From a virus: DNA of 34,421 nucleotides. The notes beneath the pieces were generated by a model. That model was not told the origin of the DNA, searched no databases, and saw only the letters and a program-made list of their open reading frames with translations. Location of the stretch: positions 1 to 34,421 of the IMG/VR virus record IMGVR_UViG_3300018065_001156; one strand, 5' to 3'. This document shows positions 7,754 through 16,800 of the stretch, piece by piece. How positions within the stretch are numbered: the stretch's first letter is position 1; each line of letters opens with the position of its first letter. The position numbers were made by a program, and so were the translations under genes.

Positions 7754-8916
7754 AACTCACAGACTTCTTTAAATTCAGCAAAAAAGAATTTTGGGAGATG
7801 GTCGAGAAGTTAGGGGAGTCTGCATCCGAGGAGTTTAAACAACTATGGGCGAAGGCCGATGAGGAACTCCTGTCACACGAAGAAGCTGTGACCTGCCTGG
7901 ATGATTTGTTTATCCACAGTCACCGGCGAATCCGCGACCACAGCCCCAAACTCGCCAAGAACTACCCCACAAAACAATTCTCCAAAAATAGATTGAAAAA
8001 TCGAGAGCACCTATGGTGGACCGACCACTTTACGGCAGGCATCAGCCGGTGGAGTACATTGAACTGGTTCTCCGCGCAAAAAAGGAAGAAGAAAAACGGT
8101 AAGATGGGTTTGGCGGGTGCATCTACGCACTTCGTCCTGGGCTACCATGACGCACCGTTTTACATCATACCCTTGATGCATGGAGCATGGCATGAGCCGC
8201 GCCGTAACAAAGACTCTATCAGCATCGAGCACGTAAACGCTGGAGGGATTCATCAAAACAAAAAGACGGACAGATGGCATTACTGGGCCGGCCCCATTCC
8301 CCACCCCCTCGTTTTGGAGTTGCCGCCGGTTCTGCTCGACAAGAAATTCCGAGGCTTGTCCGTCATGCAGCCGTACACACAAGAGCAGGTTATCCAAAGT
8401 GTGAAGCTGAAACGTATCGTTATCGCCGCACTTCCTGAGTTGCTCGACCCGTGCCGCATGAGTCAGCACACTGACTGGCGGGAAGGCAAGACAGACATGG
8501 GTGTTCTGTGGCCTTTTGAGGAGTGTAATTCCGCCGCGTTCGCCTCAGACCCTATTCCCGAGCTGGACTTTGTACAGCAGTACGAGGATTTCCTGGATGA
8601 CGTGGGGGATATTTGGGATGAGGTCGAAGGATGGGATGAGCACGATGAGTCGGACAATCCGTCGTACGGTGAGCTCACGCCCACACATGACGATGATGAC
8701 GATGACGACGAAGCTACCATACTCCGAACCCGTGACGTACAGGAACTTCTCGTACAACACGGCTTTCCTGTAGATATTGATGGCCTGCCCGGACCTAAAA
8801 CGAGCGCGGCCATCAAGGACTTTCAAATTACCTGGAACAGAAAAAACCCACGCGACCTTTTAAAGGTTGACGGCAAAGCAGGGCCGAATACCTGCGCAAA
8901 ACTCAAAAGCTACTGA
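7750..8916 (+). CDS. N-acetylmuramoyl-L-alanine amidase endolysin with peptidoglycan-binding domain
   Basis: 388 residues from the ATG overlapping the nuclease stop (ATGA). Residues about 85-255 are an Amidase_2 domain: H93 in TDHFTAG, ASTHFVLGY, AWHEP, SISIEHVNAGG, and the closing H-x-D...GK-x-D motif as H240...K247-x-D249. H93, H240 and D249 are the expected zinc ligands. An Asp-rich linker with seven consecutive Asp (314-320) leads to a PG_binding_1 domain (about 327-386; VQELLVQHGF, DGLPGPKT, DFQ, VDGKAGP). The enzyme would cut the amide bond between MurNAc and the stem peptide during lysis. No signal peptide is visible, so release would depend on a holin, none of which is seen here. Its place inside a DNA-metabolism operon is unusual. 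Confidence 0.9.
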   Translation: MKLTDFFKFSKKEFWEMVEKLGESASEEFKQLWAKADEELLSHEEAVTCLDDLFIHSHRRIRDHSPKLAKNYPTKQFSKNRLKNREHLWWTDHFTAGISRWSTLNWFSAQKRKKKNGKMGLAGASTHFVLGYHDAPFYIIPLMHGAWHEPRRNKDSISIEHVNAGGIHQNKKTDRWHYWAGPIPHPLVLELPPVLLDKKFRGLSVMQPYTQEQVIQSVKLKRIVIAALPELLDPCRMSQHTDWREGKTDMGVLWPFEECNSAAFASDPIPELDFVQQYEDFLDDVGDIWDEVEGWDEHDESDNPSYGELTPTHDDDDDDDEATILRTRDVQELLVQHGFPVDIDGLPGPKTSAAIKDFQITWNRKNPRDLLKVDGKAGPNTCAKLKSY

Positions 8917-8933
8917 CAGGCAAGGAGGACATC

Positions 8934-9353
8934 ATGGATGTGAAAGTGCAAGTGAAGTGCGGGCGTTGCTCGAAATCAGAGGAAAAAACCGTTACGCTTG
9001 AAGGAGCTGCGGAGATGGACGAGGCGCAGCTGGACGCCGACCGTAAATTTGGAGACTTCACCGCTGGAGTGAAAGAGGTCGTCGGGACCGTCGGCTATCA
9101 GGAAAGCGGCCCCGAAGTCATCGTGATGCAGCGGACTGACACTGGATACGAAATCAGGCAGCTGTCTGACATGTGCTCCACGCCGGACGCGAAGCGGAAC
9201 AAGGGCTGCAAGTCTCGTGTGGATTACCTCGTAAAGGAGATTTTCCTCCAGAACCCCAAGAAGCCCGCCACACCAAAGAAGCCCAAAGACCCCCCGCCGC
9301 AGGACCCGCCGGCACAGACGCAGAAGAAGAAACCAAACAACGGGAAAAAGTAA
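8934..9353 (+). CDS. hypothetical protein with Cys pairs and Pro/Lys-rich tail
   Basis: 139 residues behind AAGGAGG at good spacing. An N-terminal KCGRCS pair and a later MCSTPDAKRNKGCKS pair could together bind a metal ion. From about residue 107 the chain is a Pro/Lys repeat (NPKKPATPKKPKDPPPQDPP) expected to be disordered and able to bind nucleic acid. No family recognised. The next small gene starts one base after its stop. Confidence 0.75.
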   Translation: MDVKVQVKCGRCSKSEEKTVTLEGAAEMDEAQLDADRKFGDFTAGVKEVVGTVGYQESGPEVIVMQRTDTGYEIRQLSDMCSTPDAKRNKGCKSRVDYLVKEIFLQNPKKPATPKKPKDPPPQDPPAQTQKKKPNNGKK

Positions 9354-9354
9354 G

Positions 9355-9510
9355 ATGGAAAAGTACGGTGTAGAGGAGACTCAGGAAAAAACTGCGGAGC
9401 CGAAAAAGGATAACAAATGTCCTGATTGCGGCGCAGATTTACGGCCAGCGGATGAGACGGGAGTACTGCTATGCAAGAAGTGCGGTTCAAGGCCGTTCGA
9501 AGAAAGATAA
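9355..9510 (+). CDS. 51-residue zinc-ribbon protein
   Basis: ATG at 9355 follows the previous stop codon by one base, with translation probably coupled. Residues 1-20 are charged; residues 22-43 form a CPDCGADL ... CKKCGS double CxxC zinc ribbon (C22, C25, C40, C43), of the kind seen in rubredoxin-like and TFIIS-like ribbons. It is too small for a catalytic role; a nucleic-acid or protein-binding adaptor is most likely. Confidence 0.65.
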   Translation: MEKYGVEETQEKTAEPKKDNKCPDCGADLRPADETGVLLCKKCGSRPFEER

Positions 9511-9866
9511 GTCGCTTACGGTTTATCAACGACGATAGCCAGAAAGTGCGCATGATACGCGCGCTCTATATAATCGTCTTCAACGCAGAAGAAAGTCTCA
9601 TCCCCTTAGCTACGGAGCTGTTTCACACCATCGGGGAAATCTTGGAGGGAACACCTCCGGAAGAGCTTCCTCTACATCGTATTCCCAAACCAACTTTCCT
9701 AGACACGTATAATGAATTGACACAAAAAACCGAGGTGAAAAAACCGAAGAGAAGAAGAGGTGAAAAAGATGGCAGACAAGAAGAAAAAGAAGACAACGGC
9801 ACCGAAGAAGAGCAGTGCCAAGAAGCCGGCGCCGAAAAAAGTACCACCGAAGAAGTCACCGGCTAA
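9471..9866 (+). CDS. hypothetical protein overlapping both neighbours
   Basis: 131 residues, unrecognised. The ATG lies inside the preceding zinc-ribbon gene with GGGAG seven bases upstream. Residues 1-85 have a plausible folded pattern (KVRMIRALYIIVFNAEESLIP, PLATELFHTIGEIL). After about residue 85 it becomes Lys/Glu-rich, and the last 98 nt are also the start of the ParB-like gene in another frame. It is the only ORF covering 9511-9768, which supports it being real; a later internal ATG (9553) is also possible. Confidence 0.55.
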   Translation: MQEVRFKAVRRKISRLRFINDDSQKVRMIRALYIIVFNAEESLIPLATELFHTIGEILEGTPPEELPLHRIPKPTFLDTYNELTQKTEVKKPKRRRGEKDGRQEEKEDNGTEEEQCQEAGAEKSTTEEVTG

Positions 9867-10776
9867 GAAGCCCGTGACCAAAGCGGCGGCACCTAAAGCC
9901 AAGGACGCCGGTGTGCCGGTTGTCAAATGGGCAATCTCCAACATCGTGCTTCCCAAGAAGTGGAACCGCCAGGAGATGCAGAAGAATGACCTCGCGGAGC
10001 TCACCGCGTCCATCCGCGCTCGGGGTCAGTTGGTCCCCTTGCAGGTCCGCATGACGGACAAGCCCACGAAAGTGGAGTTGGTGGAAGGGCGTCGTCGTCT
10101 GGCGGTCCTACAGGACCTAGGCCAAAGTCACGCACTGGTGTCCATCGTCAATGCCAAGGATGATATCGAGGCGTTCCTGCTGTCTCTGGTGACCAACCTG
10201 AACCGCAAGAACAACACGTCCTATGAAATCGCCGAGGGATTTGGCTTCCTGGTAGAGGCCGGAATGTCCAGCGAAGAGATTGCGAAGTCCTGCGGCAAGA
10301 CGCCGGGTTATGTCAGCCAGCATCTTGCGGTACTCAAAGCGGACCAGCGGTTGCAGATGGCGCTTCAGAAGGGGAAGGTTAACGTGTCTCTTTTCCGCTA
10401 CTTCACGAAGCTCGACCGCGAAGACGACAAGGACAAAAAGTTCTACGACAAGATGGTCGACCTGGTTCTCAAGGGCAATGTGACCGCACAAGACATCGGG
10501 GAGAAAATCGGCGTCTACAAGGACAAGCAGGCGGCGACCGACAAGTCCAAGAAGACGAAGCCCAAAAAGAAGGCCGGTCCGAAGGTCAAGGTGCTCGATT
10601 ACTCGGACCCGGTGATTACTAAAAACGCCAGGCCCGTGTCAAAAGACAAGGCTCTCAAGTACCTGGAGCACTACGCCAAGGTGGTAGAGAGCACGTCTCT
10701 GAAAACGAAGCGGGAGTACTATCGAGGGGTTCTTCTGGGCCTGGAACTCAGTGTCGGCTTAGCCGAGGAAGACTGA
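9769..10776 (+). CDS. ParB-like DNA-binding protein with histone H1-like Lys tail
   Basis: 335 residues from ATG 9769 (AGAGG eight bases upstream); a GTG at 9760 would add three residues. Residues 1-45 are a Lys/Ala/Pro tail with PKK and AKK repeats. A ParB/Srx domain follows: ISNIVLPKKWNRQ, LAELTASIRARGQLVPLQV, and LVEGRRRLAVLQDLG, the GERR-like nucleotide-binding motif. Then come LVTNLNRKN and a helix-turn-helix (MSSEEIAKSCGKTPGYVSQHLAVLKA, about 165-190). A second Lys-rich linker precedes a C-terminal helical region. ParB-type proteins bind and slide on DNA; here a role in genome segregation, compaction or regulation is possible. No parA partner is visible. Its stop codon directly abuts that of the convergent sigma gene. 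Confidence 0.85.
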   Translation: MADKKKKKTTAPKKSSAKKPAPKKVPPKKSPAKKPVTKAAAPKAKDAGVPVVKWAISNIVLPKKWNRQEMQKNDLAELTASIRARGQLVPLQVRMTDKPTKVELVEGRRRLAVLQDLGQSHALVSIVNAKDDIEAFLLSLVTNLNRKNNTSYEIAEGFGFLVEAGMSSEEIAKSCGKTPGYVSQHLAVLKADQRLQMALQKGKVNVSLFRYFTKLDREDDKDKKFYDKMVDLVLKGNVTAQDIGEKIGVYKDKQAATDKSKKTKPKKKAGPKVKVLDYSDPVITKNARPVSKDKALKYLEHYAKVVESTSLKTKREYYRGVLLGLELSVGLAEED

Positions 10777-11796
10777 TTACAGACACACCTCAGACAATTC
10801 CGTTATATTGTTCTTCTTCAGTTCCGACCGTATAGATTTTAATTTCATCTCTTTAATTTGGCGCACGCGCTCCGGTGTTATTCCAGTGAGTGCCGCCAGT
10901 TGATGGAGACTCTTAGGTTCTGTTTTACGGTCGTTTTGCGGCACACCGAAATAAGCCATGAAGATGAATAAGTCGCGCTCGCTTAGGTGCATTCTCCTTA
11001 GCGTTTTTCTAAGGAGATTTTCTGTGTCCAACTCGATAACATCTTCTTCCACATCCTGGTTCGAATCTATGGACAGATTATCCAATGGGAGCGCATCGTG
11101 CATAACTGCGGCGTAATTGTTTAAAGGCAATTCGAATTCGTGAACGGATTCCGAACAGGGAGGCAATGACTCTTCTTCGTCTGGGTAGTCCGTACGCATG
11201 CCGCAATGCTTACAGAGGTACTTGCCTTCCTTTATATTCTTACGAAGGGATTTCTGCCGGTGAGTAGGAACATGAACGAGCTTAGACGCACGTATTTCAT
11301 CGAGCATCTCTTTCCGTATCCACCATTCGGCGTAGGTGAGAAATCGCGTGTTCTGCTTCAACTTGAACTTGTCTACCGCTATCATCAATCCTACATTGCC
11401 GGCAGAGATTAATTTCTTAACGTGTTCCGGATTTGTCGTAATACTCTTCGCACGCCGAACAACAAAACGAAGATTAGCCACAACAACGCGTTGCCGCGCG
11501 TCCATGTCTCTGGGAGACCCGCAATCAGGGCAACGTTTTGGCACAATGGACGTGTCAAATTTACGCGAACAGGAGGTACAAGAGAGCACACGTTTCGCCG
11601 TATCATCCGGAGCAATCGCTCCGCAATGCGGACAGTTCGTAGCACGTATGGTGGAGGGAAGGTTTATATTACAGAGAGGACACGTGTGGTATCGTGTTAA
11701 CAGTTCCCGCTCTTCTTTCGGTGATAGTATTGGATGCTTTCCTACTTCTTGGTAGTACAAATCGTACACTTTGTCCGTAAAGAAATCCGATAACAT
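10777..11796 (-). CDS. RNA polymerase sigma-70-family factor with inserted zinc ribbons
   Basis: 339 residues. Region 1.2 reads KVYDLYYQEVGKHPILSPKEE. Region 2 is clear (RQRVVVANLRFVVRRAK, LISAGNVGLMIAVDKF, TRFLTYAEWWIRKEML, the -10-reading helix). Region 4 carries SLHQLAALTGITPERVRQIKE, the -35 helix-turn-helix. Between regions 1.2 and 2.1, residues 39-92 hold eight Cys as four CxxC pairs (39/42, 55/58, 73/76, 89/92), two zinc ribbons' worth. A further CxxC with a later C (195/198, 214) lies between regions 2 and 4. Such inserts are not usual in sigma factors. It should direct host or, more likely, phage RNA polymerase to phage promoters. Start 11796 is chosen because 11797-11865 is very AT-rich and holds a promoter; an in-frame ATG at 11865 behind GAGGTG would add 23 residues. 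Confidence 0.9.
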   Translation of the reverse strand: MLSDFFTDKVYDLYYQEVGKHPILSPKEERELLTRYHTCPLCNINLPSTIRATNCPHCGAIAPDDTAKRVLSCTSCSRKFDTSIVPKRCPDCGSPRDMDARQRVVVANLRFVVRRAKSITTNPEHVKKLISAGNVGLMIAVDKFKLKQNTRFLTYAEWWIRKEMLDEIRASKLVHVPTHRQKSLRKNIKEGKYLCKHCGMRTDYPDEEESLPPCSESVHEFELPLNNYAAVMHDALPLDNLSIDSNQDVEEDVIELDTENLLRKTLRRMHLSERDLFIFMAYFGVPQNDRKTEPKSLHQLAALTGITPERVRQIKEMKLKSIRSELKKNNITELSEVCL

Positions 11797-11904
11797 ATTT
11801 AAACCTTTCTTTAAATAAACATCGTATCGAAATATATAGACATTGCAACCATTTTTCATTAACATAAACGACACCTCGAAACCCACAACCTTTAAGGAGA
11901 CGGC
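11797..11904. promoter_or_regulatory. AT-rich divergent promoter region, sigma / ssDNA-binding-like gene
   Basis: Minus strand, toward sigma: TTGCAA (11848-11843), 16-nt spacer, TACGAT (11826-11821), start expected about 18 nt before ATG 11796. Plus strand: TAGACA (11837-11842), 17-nt spacer, TAACAT (11860-11865), start expected near 11872, ahead of the AAGGAG site and ATG 11905. The -35 boxes overlap or adjoin, so the two promoters would compete or be jointly controlled. Confidence 0.45.
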
Positions 11905-12930
11905 ATGAGTAAAAAGAAAGAGACCCAAGAGAAACCTGCCTCTGACGAGACCGCTATCGTCAAAGCGCTGGAGGGCCCGTTGGCTCCTCTGGAAGACAGC
12001 CACCCGCTCTTCCTGACCAAATACAAGGAAGACCTCACACGCGTATCGCAGACGTTACCGTCCCCGGTAGAACTGCAAAAAATTCTTCAGGCGCTACCCG
12101 AAGATATCCAAGGGAATGTCAGCGACATCATCAAAAAGACTTCCGGAAAGAAGCGCGGTGTTTACACCGACGACAACCGTCCGGACTTCCCGGAACTGCG
12201 GCTGTTCCACGGAAGCGGTAACGACCCCAATCGCCCGGAGAACATGGTGCCCGGTCACTTCTACCTGAACACAAAAGAGAACGTCGGGCAGGAGTTCGTG
12301 GGTGCTGTTCTGGCCATCTGGGAAGGGCGCACGATGTGGGGCGACCGCGACAGTGGGGACGCCAGTGGGATGCCCATCTGCCAGTCCATGAACCGGTCGG
12401 TGGGAAGCACGTACGGAACCTGCCAGAGCTGCCCGCACCGCCCCTGGAGAGACGGCGAGAAACAGAAATGCAGTGATGACGTCGTTGCGTTTATGTTGAC
12501 CAAAGACCTCACCGAGTTGGTCTTGGTGCGCTTCTCGAAAACCTCGGAGCCGGCAGGACGCCGCCTCCTCCGCATGGCCAAGCGCGATATCGAGCTGTGG
12601 TCCAAGTGGTACAGCATTACCAGCGATTCCCGTACGAGTCAGCAAGACAAGAACTGGCGCTGGTACGTTATGCAAGTCGAGCCCGCCGAGGGAGACGACA
12701 ACCTGGTACAGGAAGAAGTCTACCCGTTCTGTGAAGCAATGTGTACGCTGCTGGAAGCGTCCATTATTCTGCCCAAGATGGCGGATACCTACAACTCGGC
12801 GCGCAAAGTCCTCGACGGTGAAGAAGAGATTGAAGAGGAGGAAGAAGGGGGAGGTGACGTAAAACCTCTCCAGGGTGAAGGTGATGATTACGGCGACATG
12901 CCGGAAGCACCAGAAGACGACAACGTTTAG
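11905..12930 (+). CDS. putative ssDNA-binding / replication accessory protein with acidic tail
   Basis: 341 residues. The centre has GMPICQSMNR, then C173-x2-C176 (TCQSCPHRPW) and C189, followed by a beta-rich segment (DDVVAFMLTKDLTELVLVRFSKTS) and WRWYVMQVEP. This Cys spacing followed by a predicted OB-like region resembles the zinc-containing ssDNA-binding proteins of many phages. The last 37 residues are strongly acidic (EEEIEEEEEGGGD, ending PEAPEDDNV), like the protein-recruiting tails of SSB and T7 gp2.5. It opens the replication operon, is preceded by AAGGAG and is followed by a terminator, which fits a protein made in larger amounts than its neighbours. The assignment is by pattern, without a decisive motif. 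Confidence 0.6.
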   Translation: MSKKKETQEKPASDETAIVKALEGPLAPLEDSHPLFLTKYKEDLTRVSQTLPSPVELQKILQALPEDIQGNVSDIIKKTSGKKRGVYTDDNRPDFPELRLFHGSGNDPNRPENMVPGHFYLNTKENVGQEFVGAVLAIWEGRTMWGDRDSGDASGMPICQSMNRSVGSTYGTCQSCPHRPWRDGEKQKCSDDVVAFMLTKDLTELVLVRFSKTSEPAGRRLLRMAKRDIELWSKWYSITSDSRTSQQDKNWRWYVMQVEPAEGDDNLVQEEVYPFCEAMCTLLEASIILPKMADTYNSARKVLDGEEEIEEEEEGGGDVKPLQGEGDDYGDMPEAPEDDNV

Positions 12931-12939
12931 CTAAACCAG

Positions 12940-12976
12940 GGAGCAAGGGATATAATTCCCTTGCTCCGTTTTTTTT
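12940..12976 (+). terminator. rho-independent terminator between the ssDNA-binding-like gene and nuclease
   Basis: A perfect 11-bp stem (12940-12950 with 12957-12967) with loop TATAAT is followed by G and eight T. It lies 9 bp after the upstream stop codon and 17 bp before the ATG of the next gene of the same strand, so it likely sets a high upstream to low downstream expression ratio rather than ending the operon fully. Confidence 0.88.
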
Positions 12977-12993
12977 CAGAAGCGAGGAGAACT

Positions 12994-13800
12994 ATGTCTC
13001 AGATAAAACCCACAACATTTGTGCGTGAGTATGCTCCCTGGTCCTACAGCAAAGCATCTGTCGCGAAGCAGTGTCCTTACAAGTTCCATTTACAATACAA
13101 AAAGAAGACAAAAACGTATCCCAATGCGGACGCCCTAGTTGGACAGGCCGTTCACAAAGCATTGGAGTACGCCATGACCGGCCGTCCGGTCAGTCCGTGT
13201 TTCGAAATAGCGATTAAGGAAGACGACCGACTTACGACTAATGAAATAGAGCGTATTGAAGGATTCATTCCTTCCGCGAAGAAATTCATTAAACGATTTG
13301 ACGCTTACCGTAAGAAATATCCGTCATACGACCCCAAGTTGGAACAGCGTTTCAGTGTGGGATTTGACGGGGAACCCAAAACTTTCTTTGACAACTCCGG
13401 TTTATTGCGCGGCGTTATCGACGTATACATGCTTTTTAGGAAACGCCCTGACGCATTAATCCTCGACCATAAAACCGGGAAGGAGCGGGATTTAAAATTC
13501 TTCTCTGACCAGTTTGATATTTACACCTTGTTATTGAAGGCGAAAGAACCTAACCTAGAAAGAGTGCGTGTTGGTCTGAACTTTTTGAAGACTGACTCTA
13601 TCGTTTTAGGAAGCTTGCAGGATGTGAGGGACATCCAGCCCGTAATAGACAGAGTTGTGAGCTTCCTGAATGACTGCACAAAAGAAACGCATAAGTCTTC
13701 ACTGGTAAAACAGGGACCACTATGTAATTGGTGCGATTACCAGCAGCAGCATTGTCCGGCCTTTGCGAGAGGGGACAGAAATGGCCAAACAAAAACCTAG
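12994..13800 (+). CDS. RecB/Cas4-like PD-(D/E)XK exonuclease (second copy)
   Basis: 268 residues from the ATG behind CGAGGAG. Motifs: C27 in AKQCPYKF, H54 in GQAVHKALE, D143 in GVIDVYM, D158-x-K160 in LILDHKTGK, Q173 in SDQFDIYTLL, and a C-terminal C244-x2-C247-x6-C254 (CNWCDYQQQHC). This is the four-Cys iron-sulfur plus nuclease layout of Cas4 and the AddB nuclease domain. The protein differs clearly from the first copy at 6902-7753, so it is not a recent duplicate. It overlaps the primase start by 20 bp and probably works at the fork or in recombination. Confidence 0.9.
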   Translation: MSQIKPTTFVREYAPWSYSKASVAKQCPYKFHLQYKKKTKTYPNADALVGQAVHKALEYAMTGRPVSPCFEIAIKEDDRLTTNEIERIEGFIPSAKKFIKRFDAYRKKYPSYDPKLEQRFSVGFDGEPKTFFDNSGLLRGVIDVYMLFRKRPDALILDHKTGKERDLKFFSDQFDIYTLLLKAKEPNLERVRVGLNFLKTDSIVLGSLQDVRDIQPVIDRVVSFLNDCTKETHKSSLVKQGPLCNWCDYQQQHCPAFARGDRNGQTKT

Positions 13801-16800
13801 GAATAAAGTAACGCGGCAACAGCTACGGAAAATATGGAAAAGACTCGGATACCAAAACTGGCTCGATATCCTCAACACACATAAGCGGAATCACAATTTC
13901 GTACCCGCAGGCCAAGGGATACTTAAGGGGCTATGCATCAATCCAGAGCACGATGACTCCGTACCTTCGTTCTTCCTGAACGTAGAGAAGGGTTTTGTTA
14001 AATGCTACGGATGTGACACATACACTTCCAATCCGCTCACAGTCCTTTCCTGGATATTGGACTTGCCGGATTCCGAAGCGCTCCAACAGATTCAAGACAA
14101 GTACGGTATCAATTTTCTCCCCACTAAAGCTCTTGCCGAACTCGAAGAACAACGACTGAATTCTAAAATAAAGGAGGAGATATATCAGACGACACATCAA
14201 ATGATGTGTGACGGTATCGCGGACCCCACAAAGAACGAAAATGCGTTCGCGGTGAAAGGTGTGGACTGGCTCGTAAATGACCGCAAAATACCGAAAGACA
14301 CATTACACCTTCTTCCAATAGGTGTGATGCCGGAGCTTGCTCGCCTTCAAGGTGCGGTATTCGACCGTTACAATGTAAAGAAGGCGGCATGGCAAAATGG
14401 TCCACAAGATAAGCCAGAACCTGTCGATTTAACCACGCCCGTTTTCAATTACCTCAAAGACTACATCAAAGGCAGCACGTTCATAGGCGGAATTCTATTT
14501 CCACTACACGCTAATATTCGGGAGATAGGGCGCATAAAACTGCGCGCCGCACGGTCCAAGGAATTCCTGTTCATAGATGACCCCTTCGAAGACTCCCTTG
14601 GATTATTCGGTTTGGGGTGGGAACAATACAAAATATTCCAGGACGCCAAGTCCAAAGTGGACTTTATCTACCTATTGGAAGGCGAGATAGACGCGCTATC
14701 CCTGATGTCACGTTTCATGCAGCAGCACGGCAAGGCCCTCTATCCTGTGGTTTCCGTAGGTGGGAAAAGTGGCGCCCCTTATATCGAGCCGGCACTTTCG
14801 GCATCGGGAATCAGTCGAGGCTTCATGGTCGGAGACTCCCTCGCCGCAAAAGGCGAAGGCGTTGTAGAGGAGTGGATGAAGCAGGTCACGGACCTCCATG
14901 TCCGCATCTTCAACGGTTGGGATAAGCTACAGAGTACCGACGATATCGACGAAGCAGTTATCATGCTTGGCGAGAAAGCAGTGACCAAGGTCCTCTACAA
15001 CAAGTTCGACGACAACTTCACCACACCTTCGCAGTGGGCGTATACCCGCGCAGACCGGGAGATGGCCGCTATTGATGAACACGACTACCGTGCATTAATG
15101 GAAACCGCCGCGAATCACGGAACTTACCTGAATAACAAAATCGAATGCGAACACTACGCTGAACAGATTGCCACAGCGTACAACATCAATTCCGATATCC
15201 TGAAACGTGAAATCTCAACCCGTGAAAATACAGAAGACGGATTCATTCTGCGTTGTACAGACGCCTTAAAGAGCATCCTATTCCCCGTAAGTACCGATTT
15301 GGTTCGGGGGCAACGGATTCTCATTCTGTACGACAAAGTACGCAAACGATTCAATAACATCCGCTTGGATAGCCCGCAGTCCCTGTCGCAAGAGCTCGCC
15401 CCTATTGTAGGTACGCTGTACGATTTCGTAAACGACAAGGTGGGCTACCCGACGTTTTTACAAATGCCGGGAGAAGATGGGCTCGTACGGGAATCCGTGG
15501 ATAAGAAGCTAAAATTCTACCTAAAGGAAGCGGTGCAGAATATGGCCCAGGGTTCTCCCGACGCGTTAACAACCTTCAAATACAAACAAGGTTATCATGT
15601 TATTAACACCCCCAATCTGGAGCAGCGCGAATACATCGTGTGTGGCCCGGACGTAATCCGATTAGACCGTACTGAAAAAGATGTGACATACACGGAATTG
15701 GAGGGGCCGTCGGACGAGGGGGTACTCTTTGACATCGGATTCAAGAGTATGGTTCGCACCCCCTGGTACCCTAGAGGTATGACGACGGACGTACTGAACC
15801 GCCATAAGAACACCGACTTGCGCAACTTGTACGAAACCCTCTACACACTCTACAGCTCCGCATTCAATTTCAAGCACCACGAGGTTACGTCAAAACTATT
15901 GGCCTCTCTCATGATGGTGCTCCCCATCATGGACGTGTTTGAGCGGCCGTTGTTGATGTTTATCACAGGCGACACCCATTCAGGAAAGTCACATCTTGCA
16001 GCTACGTTCGCCGGTGTGAGCTACAAGAAAATGCAGATTCTCTACGCCGGTCACGGTACCGAAGATTTCACGGCCGCCTCCGTGGCGAGCATGGCTGACA
16101 GCTCCAGTCTGGTTATCTGTATTGACGAGTTCGAAAGCTCTGACCCCACAAAGCGCGACAACGCACGCCGCATCTTCGAGATGTTCCGGTCGCTCATCGG
16201 TGGCGCAACAACGAGAACTCGTGGGCGCCCTGACGGGTCATACTACGAGACCCCATTAAAGTGCCCTGTCATCTTCTCGGCTATTCAAGGTGCCGAACGC
16301 CCGCAGGACCTCAACCGGATGTTGCACATCGAAATGCACAAAATCGAAGGCAAGATGAGTCCCTTGAACGTCCTCCATAAAGAGATAGGAATCGACAAGC
16401 TGCGTAAACTCCGTCAAGGTGTAAACCTCGGTATGTATCCCCATGCGCTGGAATTAGCGCAACTCGAACAAGACATCATCGGGAACTTTCAGGAACTGCA
16501 AGCAGAGCTCCCCTTTGATGTAGAGTGGCGTATGGCGTCGTCCTTATTCAGCCCCCTGGCCGTGATGCGCCACATCGGGCTGGACTGGAAGGGCTTTTTC
16601 AAGGAGTACGTCCAAACGAATGAAGCCCTGATAACGCGTGCCAGTACCATATCGGAATCGGAGACGTACTTGAACGCGATGCTGCGCCATGCTGCGATTC
16701 ATCAACGCGACCTCCCTCCTGTGTCGGTTGCACAATTGTTGAATTCGCCGGAACGAAGACCGGAAATTAATACCGCCTCCTGCGGTGTGTACTACGACGA

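Noticed and set aside
11797-12003. Longer sigma reading frame up to 12003
   Set aside because: It would overlap the opposite-strand gene at 11905 and run through an AT-rich promoter region; only the ATG at 11865 is a reasonable alternative.
6902-13800. CRISPR-Cas locus suggested by two Cas4-like proteins
   Set aside because: No cas1, cas2, effector gene or repeat-spacer array is present; RecB-like nucleases are common in phage replication modules.
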